Origin: Deuterostichococcus epilithicus
Lineage: Eukaryota > Chlorophyta > Trebouxiophyceae > Prasiolales > Stichococcaceae
Direction of reading: 5' to 3'
DNA: 64,000 nt
Assembly (NCBI GenBank): GCA_033439295.1
Contig: JAVTLE010000004.1
Span: 1,302,012-1,366,011 of the forward strand
How positions within the stretch are numbered: the first letter of the stretch is position 1; the number at the start of each line of letters is the position of its first letter. Positions 23,156-33,204 of the stretch are shown here, piece after piece. Under the pieces are notes generated by a model. It was not told the origin of the DNA, did no database searches, and saw only the letters and a list, made by a program, of their open reading frames with translations. The translations under genes and the position numbers were made by a program.

Positions 23156-26100
23156 TCAGATGGGCTGGTACTGCCGCCAATTGAAGCAGCCAGCGCCAGG
23201 GGCGCTGGAGTCACTGTCGCCCGATATTGAGATGTCGACTGCGAACATGGCATCATCCAGGAGCGTTTCCTCCCAGATGTCGCTTGGCGGGCCGCAGGCC
23301 GCTCCTGCCGCCTGGTGCGGCATGCTACCCTGCCCGTTTTGCTGCAACGCGGCAAATGGCTTGCGCCTGGCATGCCCGCCACCTGATGTGGCTGCCTGGT
23401 CTGCAGCCGCTGCCTTGTCCAGTCTGTCGTTCTCGCCATCGTCTGAAAATAGGGACTTCCTGGATGCATGCCGCCGCTGAATGCCAGGCTCGCGCCGTTG
23501 CTGCCTGCTGGCATGCCTGGGCTGATGACAGCGCGCTGTCGCCGGCGCCGCTGGCGCAGGCGCTGCTGCCGCCTCCTCGGCGGCCGCCGCCTGCATCAGC
23601 GGACTGAGGCAACTGCGGTGCGACGGCTTGCTGCCCGGCACGAACTCGCTGCGCCTCGCTGGCTTGGGCGCCACCGGGACCGCGGCCGGCACGATGGCCA
23701 CCGTATTCGCGGCAATGGCGTCTGCAGCTTTTGGCGCTGGCGCTAGCGCGCCCCGAAGCTGCCTGGCCACCTGACCGCACTCGGCGCTGCGGACCGCCCT
23801 GCTGCTGTGAAGGCGGCTGCTGCGCTGCGCATGGCTGTGCGCCGTGTGCGCTGGCTCCCTGGCTGGGCCGGTGGCGGCGGCGCACACCGCTGGCTCCTGC
23901 TGCATGCCAGCGCATTCGAAGTCTAGCAGCCGCGCTGGCGACAGCGCCAGGCGCCGGGGGATTGCCCTCGGTCGCGCCGGCGGCGGCCTCGGCTCACTGC
24001 TGCAGTGGCGCATTGGAGTGATGACGCCAGCGCCGCAGGAGGCGGCCGCCGGCTGCGGCAACAGCAGGATGCCCATGCCGACGCCGGTGGCCGCCTCGTC
24101 TGGCGGCGAGCCCCTGGCATGCAGCGCTACCGCGGGAGCATTGGCCGCGGAGTTGGGCGCGCTGCGGCCTTCGGCAGCTGCCGGCGTCGCGCCAGCGATC
24201 TGCAGGCTCGCCCGCGGAGGTGGGGAGCGGCACTGCCCGTGGGCTGCAGGCGACGGCAGGTCGCAACTTCGTCGCCACCGGCGAGTTTCGGCGTTATCGC
24301 GGTCTGCCGGCGTCCGTGGCGGCGAGGGCGTCGACGGCAGCAGCACCCCTGCCTCCTCCTCAGGCAGCGTCCAACAGCTGTCACCGGTGGGTGCTCGGCC
24401 GCTGCGAGCGGGCGTGGCAGGGGACGCAACCACCCCAGCGGCCATGGGCGGCGACTGCGGCGGCTGCAGCGCCGGCCGGCTCGCAAACGAGTAGGGCAGC
24501 TCCCGCCAGCTGCGCACCGCTGGGCGGTTCGACAGCTGCGCCTCGTCCTGCGTGGCGCGACGACTGGTAGTTTCAGAGGGCCCCGCAGGGTGCAGTGGAA
24601 GCACAGGCGTAGGTGTGTCACACCAAGTCGGCTACCTGGACGCGGAACACAAGCTGCTCACCAGTTCGGCCGGATGCGGTGGCAGCGGCGGCAGCAGCAG
24701 CTGGGCAGCAGAGGCTGCACAGACGTCCGTCGCGCTGGTGCAGTTGCCGAACGACCCGGGGCTCAGAAGCGCTCCAGCAGACAGCAGCAGGCCGCGCCGC
24801 GCTTGCAGCCGGCCGCTGCGATGCCGTGCGCCAGTCCGCCGCTGCTGCGACTTCCCAGACCTGCCGGGCACATGCAAACAGCACTGCTTGGTCAGCCTCA
24901 TGCTGCGAGTCTGACTGGCATCCCCTGTATGGCAGACAATCGGTCCACTGAGCTCGCTGAGGTTGCGCTGACCGGGCTGAGCTGAGGCTGCAGGGTTTAC
25001 CGCGGTCGGAAACACTGCAGAGAGAGGCACCTGGCGGGCGACGTCTGTGCAAAGGTGATGGGCGCCTCAGAGTCCAGAAACTCGAGAAGCTGGCACTGCC
25101 CTGTAGACCGGCGCTCCAGGTCGCCGCGCCTGGCGCCTGCGCCGGAGGGCCGCACCGGCGGTCAGGACGAGCATGGCGAGCGCGGATTTATGGGGTGGAA
25201 CCCCTGTGGCCCCCTGTAACATTTCGAGCACCCAAGGAGCATGCAGCTGGGCTGCGGCATGCTGATGAGGCGTTCCACGGTTGGGCATCACGGAGCTCGG
25301 CAATGCAGTTGGGCCGCCATCCGGTACCTCTGCCCCTGCACACCTGAGGAGTGCTTGGAGTCGTCGGTGTCATCGTAGCTGGCGCCGCTGCCGCCGGGAC
25401 TGCCTGCCCGCTGCGGCGCCTGCTGCTGCAAGAAGGTGACTGCTGCCTCGAACGTAGCCAGCTGCGGCGCACAAGAGCAGGCCCTTGAATCCAGGCAGCG
25501 CAAAGGGGTATGTGTGACGTAAGTGCACAAGACGCCCATGTGCGAGAAAAGCTCTCGCACCGGAGGCGCGCAGAGGACCTGCAATCGTCTTAGGACTGGC
25601 GCCGACGATGCGATTTGTCTCACCATCTGGACGTGAATCCTTTGCGAACAATATGCATGGCAGGGTGGGAGATTGCGATCGAACCTGGAAGCCGGCGCGG
25701 CCATTCCAGTCGCCGCTGGAGTGGAAGCTGGCCAGGTACTGCAGGCAGCTGTACAGGTGCGACATCTGCGCCTTCAGGGGTGCACATTTGCGGTGTCAGC
25801 ATCCAGTGCAGCGTGTGCCTTGCTATCCTACTGTGGCAGTCTCGCTTGTTCGAAGCTTTGGCACATTCAGCCAACCGTGCGCTCCCCGCTGTGCACACAT
25901 GTTATACCTGAAAGAGCGTGTCTCAGAATGAGCCTAAATGTACTGAAGCTGGGAGTTCGTTCTCTCGTGACAACGTCTGATCTGCACTGCCCGCTGCAGA
26001 TGTGCATCCGTCATGCCGCTTGCGACTGCACCTGTATAAGCGTGGCGATCAGCAGCGGCAGCAGGTCGTCGCTGGACACAGGGCCTTCTCCGCCGCCCGC

Positions 26101-28160
26101 CTCCCGCCGCTCGCAGGCCTCCGCCACCAGCGAGTCCGTCACCGCCTGGTGACACAGCAGTCAATCTGGTGTCAGGACAGATTCTGAAGGGCACCATGTG
26201 CACAGCACAAGTATGTACATGTGGAGGCACGCATATTTGGAAGGAGGACCACAGGAGGTTGAACCCTTCTGAGTTATAAGGAGAGTTTCAACCGCAGTGT
26301 GGCACGCCAGCAAGACAGCGCAGACCGCAGACTGCATGCCGGAGAAAGGCATGCTCGAAAGAGAGAGAGAGCCACGGAGAAGATCTGGAGCGTCGCCTGA
26401 AGGATTTTGATGCCCTCTAGCGGGCAGGCCATGCCCTGGAGGCGTGAGATGGCGGCCGCAGGCCCAGCCAGGTCCATGGCTTGCAGCGGGCGCGCCACGC
26501 CGCACAGCGCGAGCACTTGGGACGGCAGCCCGCCAGCAAGTCCGTCAGCGGCCGCTGCGGGGCTGCGAGGCGACTCGGGGCTGCGGGGCGAGCTGGAACG
26601 CGCACGGCCCTGCATCGCCTGCAGGGAGGCGTGGCCGTTTCTCAGCAAGGACTGAGGCACTGAAGCTGCACCATATGCGTCAGCCGACTCGGGAAAAGGA
26701 TCCGAGGGTGTCTCATGGTGGACCTGTCTGCAGAGCTTGCGGCATCAGGGTGGCTGATACTACTGCTCCCACTGCTACCCTGGCACTTATCTGCTCTCCA
26801 AGCTGGTGCTGGATGCCGCCCTGGGAATACACCAAATCTAAGATACCTGCCTTGCGGGCACTGTTTGCGCTGGACACACTGAGAACCTCTCGAACTTTTC
26901 GGACACTCGCTCCCAGGCCCTCCATCTCACAAAGTTGCAGTTTTGCCATCAAATCACTCCCACATGACAGGTCACACGGACTCAAGCTGGCCGCAGATGC
27001 CGGCAGGGCGCTAGCCCTGATGCTTCGGCGAATGCAAGCACTCCGTCGCCTTGCCCTGCCGGCTGCGTCGTGCGAGGTCCCTGACGTGTTCACAGGCCCG
27101 ATGGAGAGATGCCGGGGTGTTCAAGGTATAACTACAAAGCGACTCGCCTGCTCCTCCCGCAGCATGTATCAACAGGACAAGTGCAGAGGTGCCGGGGCGG
27201 TTATGGTATAATCAGGAAGCGACTTGCCTGCGCCTCCCGCAGCATGGACGCCGAGCGCGGCATGACGCGTGCGCTGCCGTCCGCCAGGCCAGCCGCCGTG
27301 TCCAGCAGCTGCCGGTCCGCCGCCGCGTGCTCGCGCCACAGGATGTCCGTCACGCGGCGCCGCACCGCAGCCGCCAGGCAGCTCTCCACTGCCAGCTCGA
27401 TGCGCGGGCCCTGGTCTGCAACGGTTGGGAGTGTATTGTTGCATGAGGCGCCCCGTGTCAAAACACCCTCAGTTCAGGTGCGGCATGCAGTAATGGCACA
27501 TGCAAGCAACATGACATGTAGGGTCCCTTGTGTGAAGAAAAGCCACAACAGCAACAACCGATCGGGAAGCGCGAGCTATCGTGCTGTGCTTGTCCGACCT
27601 GCTCGTGCTTCAGCGTCCAGCGCCAGCGTGTTGTGCAGCTGCGTGCTGATGGAGGCATGCCAGGCCTGCAGCGCCACAGACACACAGCTCTGTGCCGGCT
27701 TGCTAACTCCTGCCTTACCCTTTCAATGTCGGTTGGTATTGGAGGGGAGCCTGCTGCAGCTGCAGATTAGCGTGAGGGCAACCTTCATGCCAGTCCTTGT
27801 CCGCACATGACACACCTGCAGCAGGTATGTAAGCTCCTCTTGCCGCAGTACGTCCCGCCGCGCATTGAGGCTGGCGGTCACTGATGCTGCCTGCTCCAGG
27901 GCCACGTCACCGCCCGGCAGCGACCTCAGGTAAGTCTCGCAGTCCGCCGCGGAGCACAGCTCGCCTGGCGGCTGCGGCGCTGCTGCTGCCGGAGCAGCGG
28001 CCTCTGTCCCAGCAGCGGCCGGCGTGTCGGGCTGCGCCGCCTCAGCTTCACTCTCACGATGCAGAGGCGCCGCTGCTGGAAGGTTCGGCAGGTGGCTCGC
28101 CACACTCTCCAGCGCGGCGGAGACGCCAGAGAGCAGGCCTCCTGACGGCTCCGGCGCCAT
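23156..28160 (-). CDS. VPS9-domain Rab guanine-nucleotide exchange factor
   Basis: Exon 1 (27816-28160) starts MAPEPSGGLLSGVSAALESV and carries an Ala/Pro-rich linker, then ADCETYLRSLPGGDVAL. A helical segment follows at about 27600-27670 and 27230-27420 (RIELAVESCLAAAVRRRVTD). The VPS9 core comes next: CPLEGIKILQATLQIF (about 26400), VTDSLVAEA plus SSDDLLPLLIATLIQ (26031-26148, the diagnostic D-x-L-P-L-L motif), HLYSCLQYLASF (25680-25770), and TFEAAVTFLQQQ (25380-25480). VPS9 domains activate Rab5-type GTPases on endosomes. A long disordered Pro/Ser/Ala-rich tail fills open frames down to 23156 (ends FNWRQYQPI). Whether the tail belongs to the same transcript is inferred from the absence of any other start; the VPS9 call itself is stronger. 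One intron, after the exon ending near 27231, appears to have a GC donor. Confidence 0.68.
27105..27246 (-). repeat. Junction-spanning tandem duplication in the VPS9 gene
   Basis: A block of about 61 bases at 27185-27246 (exon end SMLREAQ plus its donor) recurs at 27105-27165 in the intron. Shared runs include gccgggg, ggtataa and ctcccgcagcatg (plus-strand reading). Roughly four in five bases match. The copy covers the exon end and splice donor, so it duplicates a potential splice site. Confidence 0.8.
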
Positions 28161-29040
28161 GCTGTGTGTGCGCCTGTGTCTGGGATGATGGCGGAATGTC
28201 GGGATCAGGCACCTGCAGCATGCGCAGCGAGCATACGGCGCAAACTAGACAGCATCCATGCTGAGTGTGCAACCTCGAGTCGCTAAGGGTACCGATAGTG
28301 CATTTGTTCCGGATTTTAAAATCAACTCACCAGTCAATTATATCTATCAAGCTGTCATTGCTGCACAGCCTTCGTCTGGCAGCTCGACGCAAAGGATGCT
28401 GTCTTGGAGGGGACAGGCCGGCGCCAGATCCAATTGGGGCCGCTCGCTCACAACAGTGGGAACTTCCGAAACGGTTGGTGGGTGAGTCGCGGCGGCCGCT
28501 TCGAATCCAAGCAATCCTTACACGCGTGCATATATTGCGACTTCAAATGCTGCTATCGTACTGCACTCTGCTGCGCGACACTGCGTGCGAGGGCGCACTC
28601 GATTGTACGGGGGTGTCAGCCTGCTGTCTGACACGCAATTTGACACTGACCCTTGTGCACGGAGTCTCGGAAGTCGTAACCCTGACCCGAAACCCTCTCT
28701 CAGTTTGCGGTGCAGCAACACGGCAACACCCGAGGGGCTGGGCACTGCTCCAGGAGCAGCAGCTCGTGCCGGTTTGCCAGTCTGTCTGATTGTCGGATTG
28801 TGCGACGCATTCGAGAGGTAGCTCACAACTGATACGTTCCGCCCTGACAACTGTACTTGAAGGCTTGACCCTCACAACGCCAGATCGAGGAGGGTAAGGA
28901 GACAAGCTAACGCGCGTTCAAAGCTTGCCGCTAGCACTCAAACGATCCACACATTCCTGGTACAGGGCTGCAATCACTGCTCAAGACTTGGCTGCGAAAG
29001 ACAAGCCCCAGTCGCGGGCCGCAGTGTGGTCTGCAGCAGG
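28161..29040. promoter_or_regulatory. Divergent intergenic region VPS9 gene / lipoyl synthase
   Basis: About 880 bases lie between two genes that point away from each other. Neither strand shows a recognisable exon. It presumably holds two promoters and 5' UTRs. I see no clear TATA box or repeat; the stretch 28270-28330 is locally AT-rich. Confidence 0.35.
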
Positions 29041-32000
29041 ATGCAGACCATTGGAGGAGCCAAGGCGGGGCCAGCCGCTAGCATGCACAGAGCCACCTCC
29101 ACCAGGCCGCGAGATTCTGGAGTCGGAGAAGCGGCCAGTGTCGCCGAGCCAAAGCCAAGTGGCATTTCACAACGACGACGGCGCCCATTGCTCGGCTGCC
29201 GCGCCGCTCCCGGCACCTCGCTCGGCCCGCTGGTGGGCGTATGTTCCAACCTGTGAGGGGTGCCGAGAGGCATCAGGAGTTATCGCAAGGGACTTTGCTT
29301 GAATGCATGCTGCAAAAGCATTGTGCCATGGTGGTGAAAGCCATATGAGGGGCTTCCACCCCCTCATATGGCTTTCACGGGCGCGCCCCCATGCCCACCA
29401 CACGTGCTGAGCAACACGACCGCTGCCACTGGGGATCGATCTTTCTGCTTTCATCACTTGCACCACATGTCAAGCACCATGGCATTGCGTACTTGCAGGC
29501 GGAGCATGCGGCAGACGACCTGCTGGACGATCTGCCGGGCAGCGACGCCTTTGCCGAGCTCGTGCGCCTCGCGGTCGCCAAGGACCCGTCGCTGGCGGAC
29601 GCGGGCGCCGCCAGAGCAGCAGTCGGCGGGGGCGGCGCCGCTGCGCGCTCGCCACATATGCCGACGGACCTCAAGAAGCCGCCGTGGCTGCGGCAGCGGG
29701 CGCCGCAGGGGGTGAGCGCTGCTTATAGCTGCATTGCAGCACTTCGAGGCAGTCTTCATGCTTCTCGCTTGTTTGTAGATACGAGGCATGGAGCAATTGG
29801 AGGACGATTGTAAGCCATGCCATGCACGAGAACAAGGATGGCAGGTGCTGTTTGCCGAGAGCGGCCGCAGGAGCCATGCGGGGGCACGAGAGCGTGCACC
29901 AGCATCGTGGTCAAAGGCCACACCCGCACATTGGTCAGCAATGTGTCATGCTGGATGCCATCAGGAACAGTAAGGGTACCTATCGGAGTCGCTGCGCTGT
30001 TGGGAGCCGCACTGTGCAGAATGACTGTGCAGAATGACACGCCGCTGCATGTCAAACCATCAGAATTCCTGACATGTCGTCCGGTCCGTCCCTTCCAGGA
30101 GCGGTACGAGTACCTGTCGGAGTCGCTGCGGTCGCTCAAGCTGAACACGGTGTGCGAGGAGGCACAGTGCCCCAACATCGGCGAGTGCTGGAACGAGGGC
30201 TCCGGCACCGCCACCATCATGCTGCTGGGTGGGCAAGCACCGAGACACATGGCTGCCTCACCGCCGTCCACTGCGGAGCGGTCGACTGCAGAATGGCACC
30301 TGCCTGAATGTGGAGCCCGATGGTCCCTGTTCTCGGCACCGTCCCGCTGGCTGCGCCACAGCGAGCGTCTCGTGGTGCTCCCGCGGCACCATGCGCAAGT
30401 GCCCGCAGCTGCTGACTGCCGCCGATGCCTGCTGCAGGCGACACCTGCACGCGCGGCTGCCGCTTCTGCGCGGTGAACACCTCCCGCACGCCGCCGCCGC
30501 CGGACCCTGATGAGCCCGAGAACACCGCCTCCGCCATTGCCGCCTGGGTGCGCAGTTCTATATTTTGCAAGTTTTAGCTTCTTGAATGACAGCCCTATTG
30601 CTTCGTGTCCGTTTCGGCTGTGCCGAAGCTGCAAAGCACGGCCGCCGAGGATCTTCCAAAGTGCAGCATGCCTGCAGCCGCACGAGCGACAGCGTCCAAG
30701 GTGTGATGGCTCGGTTGCAGTAGCTGAATGCGTCTGACGCTGCGCAGCCTGATGACTGCCGTGCGGCTCTGCAGGGTGTCGGCTACATCGTGCTGACGTC
30801 TGTGGACCGGGACGATATCCCGGACGGCGGCTCGGAGCACTTTGCCCGCACCGTGCGAACGCTCAAGGCCCTCAGGCGAGGGGCCGCCACCCTCCTGCCT
30901 TCCCACCGCAGACCAGACCAGACATGATGGTCTATGCCCCTGGAAGGCACGGCACTGGAGCCGGGCAATGCGCACTCAACTCGAAGAATGCCACCCGTCT
31001 GGTCGCCTCCCAGCCCTTCAGGCCTGCTGCGCTCATGCTGCTGCCCACATACGGTAACCCCTGACAGTTAGCGCAGGCCGGACATCATCGTGGAGTGCCT
31101 GACGCCCGACTTCCGTGGTGACATGGCGGCGGTGCGCCACCTGGCGGCCTCCGGGCTGGACGTTTTTGCGCACAACATCGAGACAGTGCACAGCCTGCAG
31201 GTGCGCGCTGCCCGGCAACCCTGCTTTGCGGGAGCAAGGCGACTGTAGCAACTCTGTGCGCAGCTGCGGGAGCGCCCTCGAACTCAGTTCGTGGCAGGCC
31301 CATGCCTGGGGCCTTTGAAATCTGCACGGCAGCACCGTGGCCAGATAGCGCAGGGCGTCTGTCGTGCAGTGCACGTCAAGGCAGCCAGCCGGCGGCCGTT
31401 TCATGAGCCCAGCAGGCTGCCGTGTCTGTCATTGTGTCGGAAGAGACAGAAATGCTACTCCAGGTTGGCGATGCTGCAGATGCCAGACTTGGCAGGCGGC
31501 GCTGCGCATTCAATGGATTTGGCCGGGCTTTCTATGCTTTGGCGACTTCCATGTCCTGTCCTGCGCCGTCTGCGGAGGCGGGTCGTCGTGCAGGCGGGCT
31601 TCATACACTCTCTGGACGTGCTGTGCATGCCGCGACCGCACCGCATACCAGGGTGACCTCTCTCGTCCATATCTGCGGCAGAGGCGGGTCCGGGACCCCC
31701 GGGCGGGCTACATGCAGTCGCTGGACGTGCTGCGAGCCGCCAAAGGTGTGGGTGTCTACACCAAGTCTTCGATCATGCTGGGGCTGGGCGAGACGGACGA
31801 GGAGGTGCGCACCAACGTATACAGCTTATAAATGACTCATACTTGTGCCTGACCATGCCACCTACCGCTGCGAGAGTGCCACGGTCGGACAGTAGATGGC
31901 ATCGCCTGTCTTTTGCTGGTCGGTGCTTGTAACAGAATGTTTGCTAAGCATCCAGGATGCATGGCATTTCGTCACACATGAACGTCATGGAAATGGTTCT

Positions 32001-32658
32001 GTCTCCAAACCGCTGTGCCACTGTTGCCAAGTTTGCATCATGCGCCACCGCCCATGACAGTGTGCCGCCATGTGCGACTGCTGCGGCCTCATGCTGCCTC
32101 GTTCCCAAGACTGTTGCTCAAGCTCCTGCTGAAGCTTTCGCAATTTGTTGCTCTGCAGATCATCGACACCATGGTGGATCTCAAGGAGGCGGGCGTCGAT
32201 ATCCTGACCTTTGGCCAGTACCTGCAGCCGACGCCGCAGCACCTGGCGGTCCAGCAGTTTGTGACGCCGGAGAAGTTTGAGCACTGGCGGCGGTACGGCG
32301 AGAAGGTCATCGGCTTCAGGTGCTTCCCCTGTGCTCGACGTCCGAGCCGCTCGCACGGTTCGTTGCATCGCCGTCAACTGCTCCATCAGAGCAGCCTGCG
32401 CCTTCTGTCACGCTGGAGGGTGGCAGGGATTGTCGATGGAGGACCTGCACACAGCGGTGCAACCCTTCTTCTGAGCGGAGCACGTCGCAACATCCATTTG
32501 CAGCGGAGCGAGTTGACATTTGAGTGTTGCGCCTGCATTGCCGCAGGTATGTGGCGGCGGGGCCGCTGGTACGGTCCTCGTACCGCGCTGGTGAGTTCTT
32601 CGTAGAAGCCATGGTTAAGGCGGACAAGGGTGCGGCCGGCAGCCTGGTGACTGCTTGA
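29041..32658 (+). CDS. LIP1P: Lipoyl synthase, plastidial (radical SAM)
   Basis: Nine exons in consistent phase encode about 421 residues: 29041-29232, 29499-29711, 30099-30228, 30438-30547, 30775-30875, 31077-31200, 31682-31804, 32159-32319 and 32547-32658. Exon 1 ([10 protein letters not shown], Arg/Ser-rich) reads as a transit peptide. The auxiliary cluster motif C-x4-C-x5-C is in [13 protein letters not shown], the radical SAM C-x3-C-x2-C is in [11 protein letters not shown], and the C-terminal cluster-ligand serine is in [10 protein letters not shown]. Other family blocks are [37 protein letters not shown] and [12 protein letters not shown]. It inserts two sulfurs into octanoyl-E2 domains or H-protein. 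The pyruvate dehydrogenase role in the plastid is inferred from the transit peptide. The intron after 30875 begins GC (CTCAG|GCGAGG) with no GT alternative nearby. Confidence 0.95.
29334..29378. repeat. Perfect 19-bp inverted repeat with 7-nt loop
   Basis: Arm GTGAAAGCCATATGAGGGG (29334-29352), loop cttccac, and the exact reverse complement at 29360-29378. It lies inside the first intron of the lipoyl synthase gene (29233-29498) and would form a stable RNA hairpin on either strand. It could be a solo foldback relic, a small-RNA precursor or a splicing-regulatory hairpin. Confidence 0.9.
29974..30131 (+). repeat. Exon 5'-part echo upstream of LIP1 exon 3
   Basis: The intron sequence gggtacctatcggagtcgct (from 29974) mirrors the exon bases gagtacctgtcggagtcgct (30106 onward). 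About 25 bases match with few differences. A short relic of the following exon lies 130 bases upstream of it. Confidence 0.6.
31569..31745 (+). repeat. Decayed duplicate of LIP1 exon 7
   Basis: Intron bases 31569-31632 read [17 protein letters not shown] in translation, and the true exon from 31682 reads [17 protein letters not shown]. The upstream acceptor-side bases tctgcgg are also shared. The period is about 104 bases. Including the copy would break the lipoyl synthase family alignment, so only the second is taken as coding. Confidence 0.75.
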
Positions 32659-33204
32659 GATTGAGCGTGGGAGTGACAGGACGGGAGGATGCGAGGAAGA
32701 ATGCACCGGTTACTGTACGAGTATACCTGCCTAGCTTTGAGGGGGGTTCCAGAGAGTGCTCATGAGATAGAGCTGCTAGCATTGCCACACATTGTCTGTT
32801 TTCGGATGGCAAGGAGAGGAAATGTCCATTCAGTTGAAGTGTATTGGACCCCATTTATTTGCACTTGTACATGTGATATGCAAAGTCAGCAAACGTGCCA
32901 GGAGGAAGACCGCTGCACACAGCGCACGCATGCCCCAGTATAAAAACAATTGCACACACTCCCCCTCCAGAGCCCTCGACATTCGACAGTTCAGCTTGAT
33001 AGCATCAGCTGGTCTCGCACCAGGCTTTGTCACATCAATGCCAACAATTAATTCGGATGGGTGCTGCCTCAAGAAGCATTACAGTTTTGGTCAAACCCAC
33101 GCCCGCCCGCCCGCCCGCCCATGGCACAACTGGCACCGGCGCTGAGCACGGCCCCAGACTGCTGCGGTCCGACGGCGGTCACTGCAGAGAGTGCCTTGCA
33201 CACA
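32659..33204. other. Convergent 3' intergenic region, lipoyl synthase / RPE, with (CCCG)n tract
   Basis: Two 3' UTRs should meet here. A short GCCC microsatellite (five units, 33101-33120) is present. No further gene, tRNA or repeat is recognised. Confidence 0.5.

Noticed and set aside
23156-24604. 482-codon open frame treated as a separate gene
   Set aside because: It is low-complexity Pro/Ser/Ala sequence without a domain; I placed it as the disordered tail of the VPS9 gene, with doubt.
28161-29040. Hidden gene or tRNA between VPS9 and lipoyl synthase
   Set aside because: No conserved peptide in any frame and no cloverleaf or B-box found by eye.
33101-33120. CRISPR-like or regulatory repeat
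   Set aside because: A simple (GCCC)n microsatellite of five units in a 3' region.
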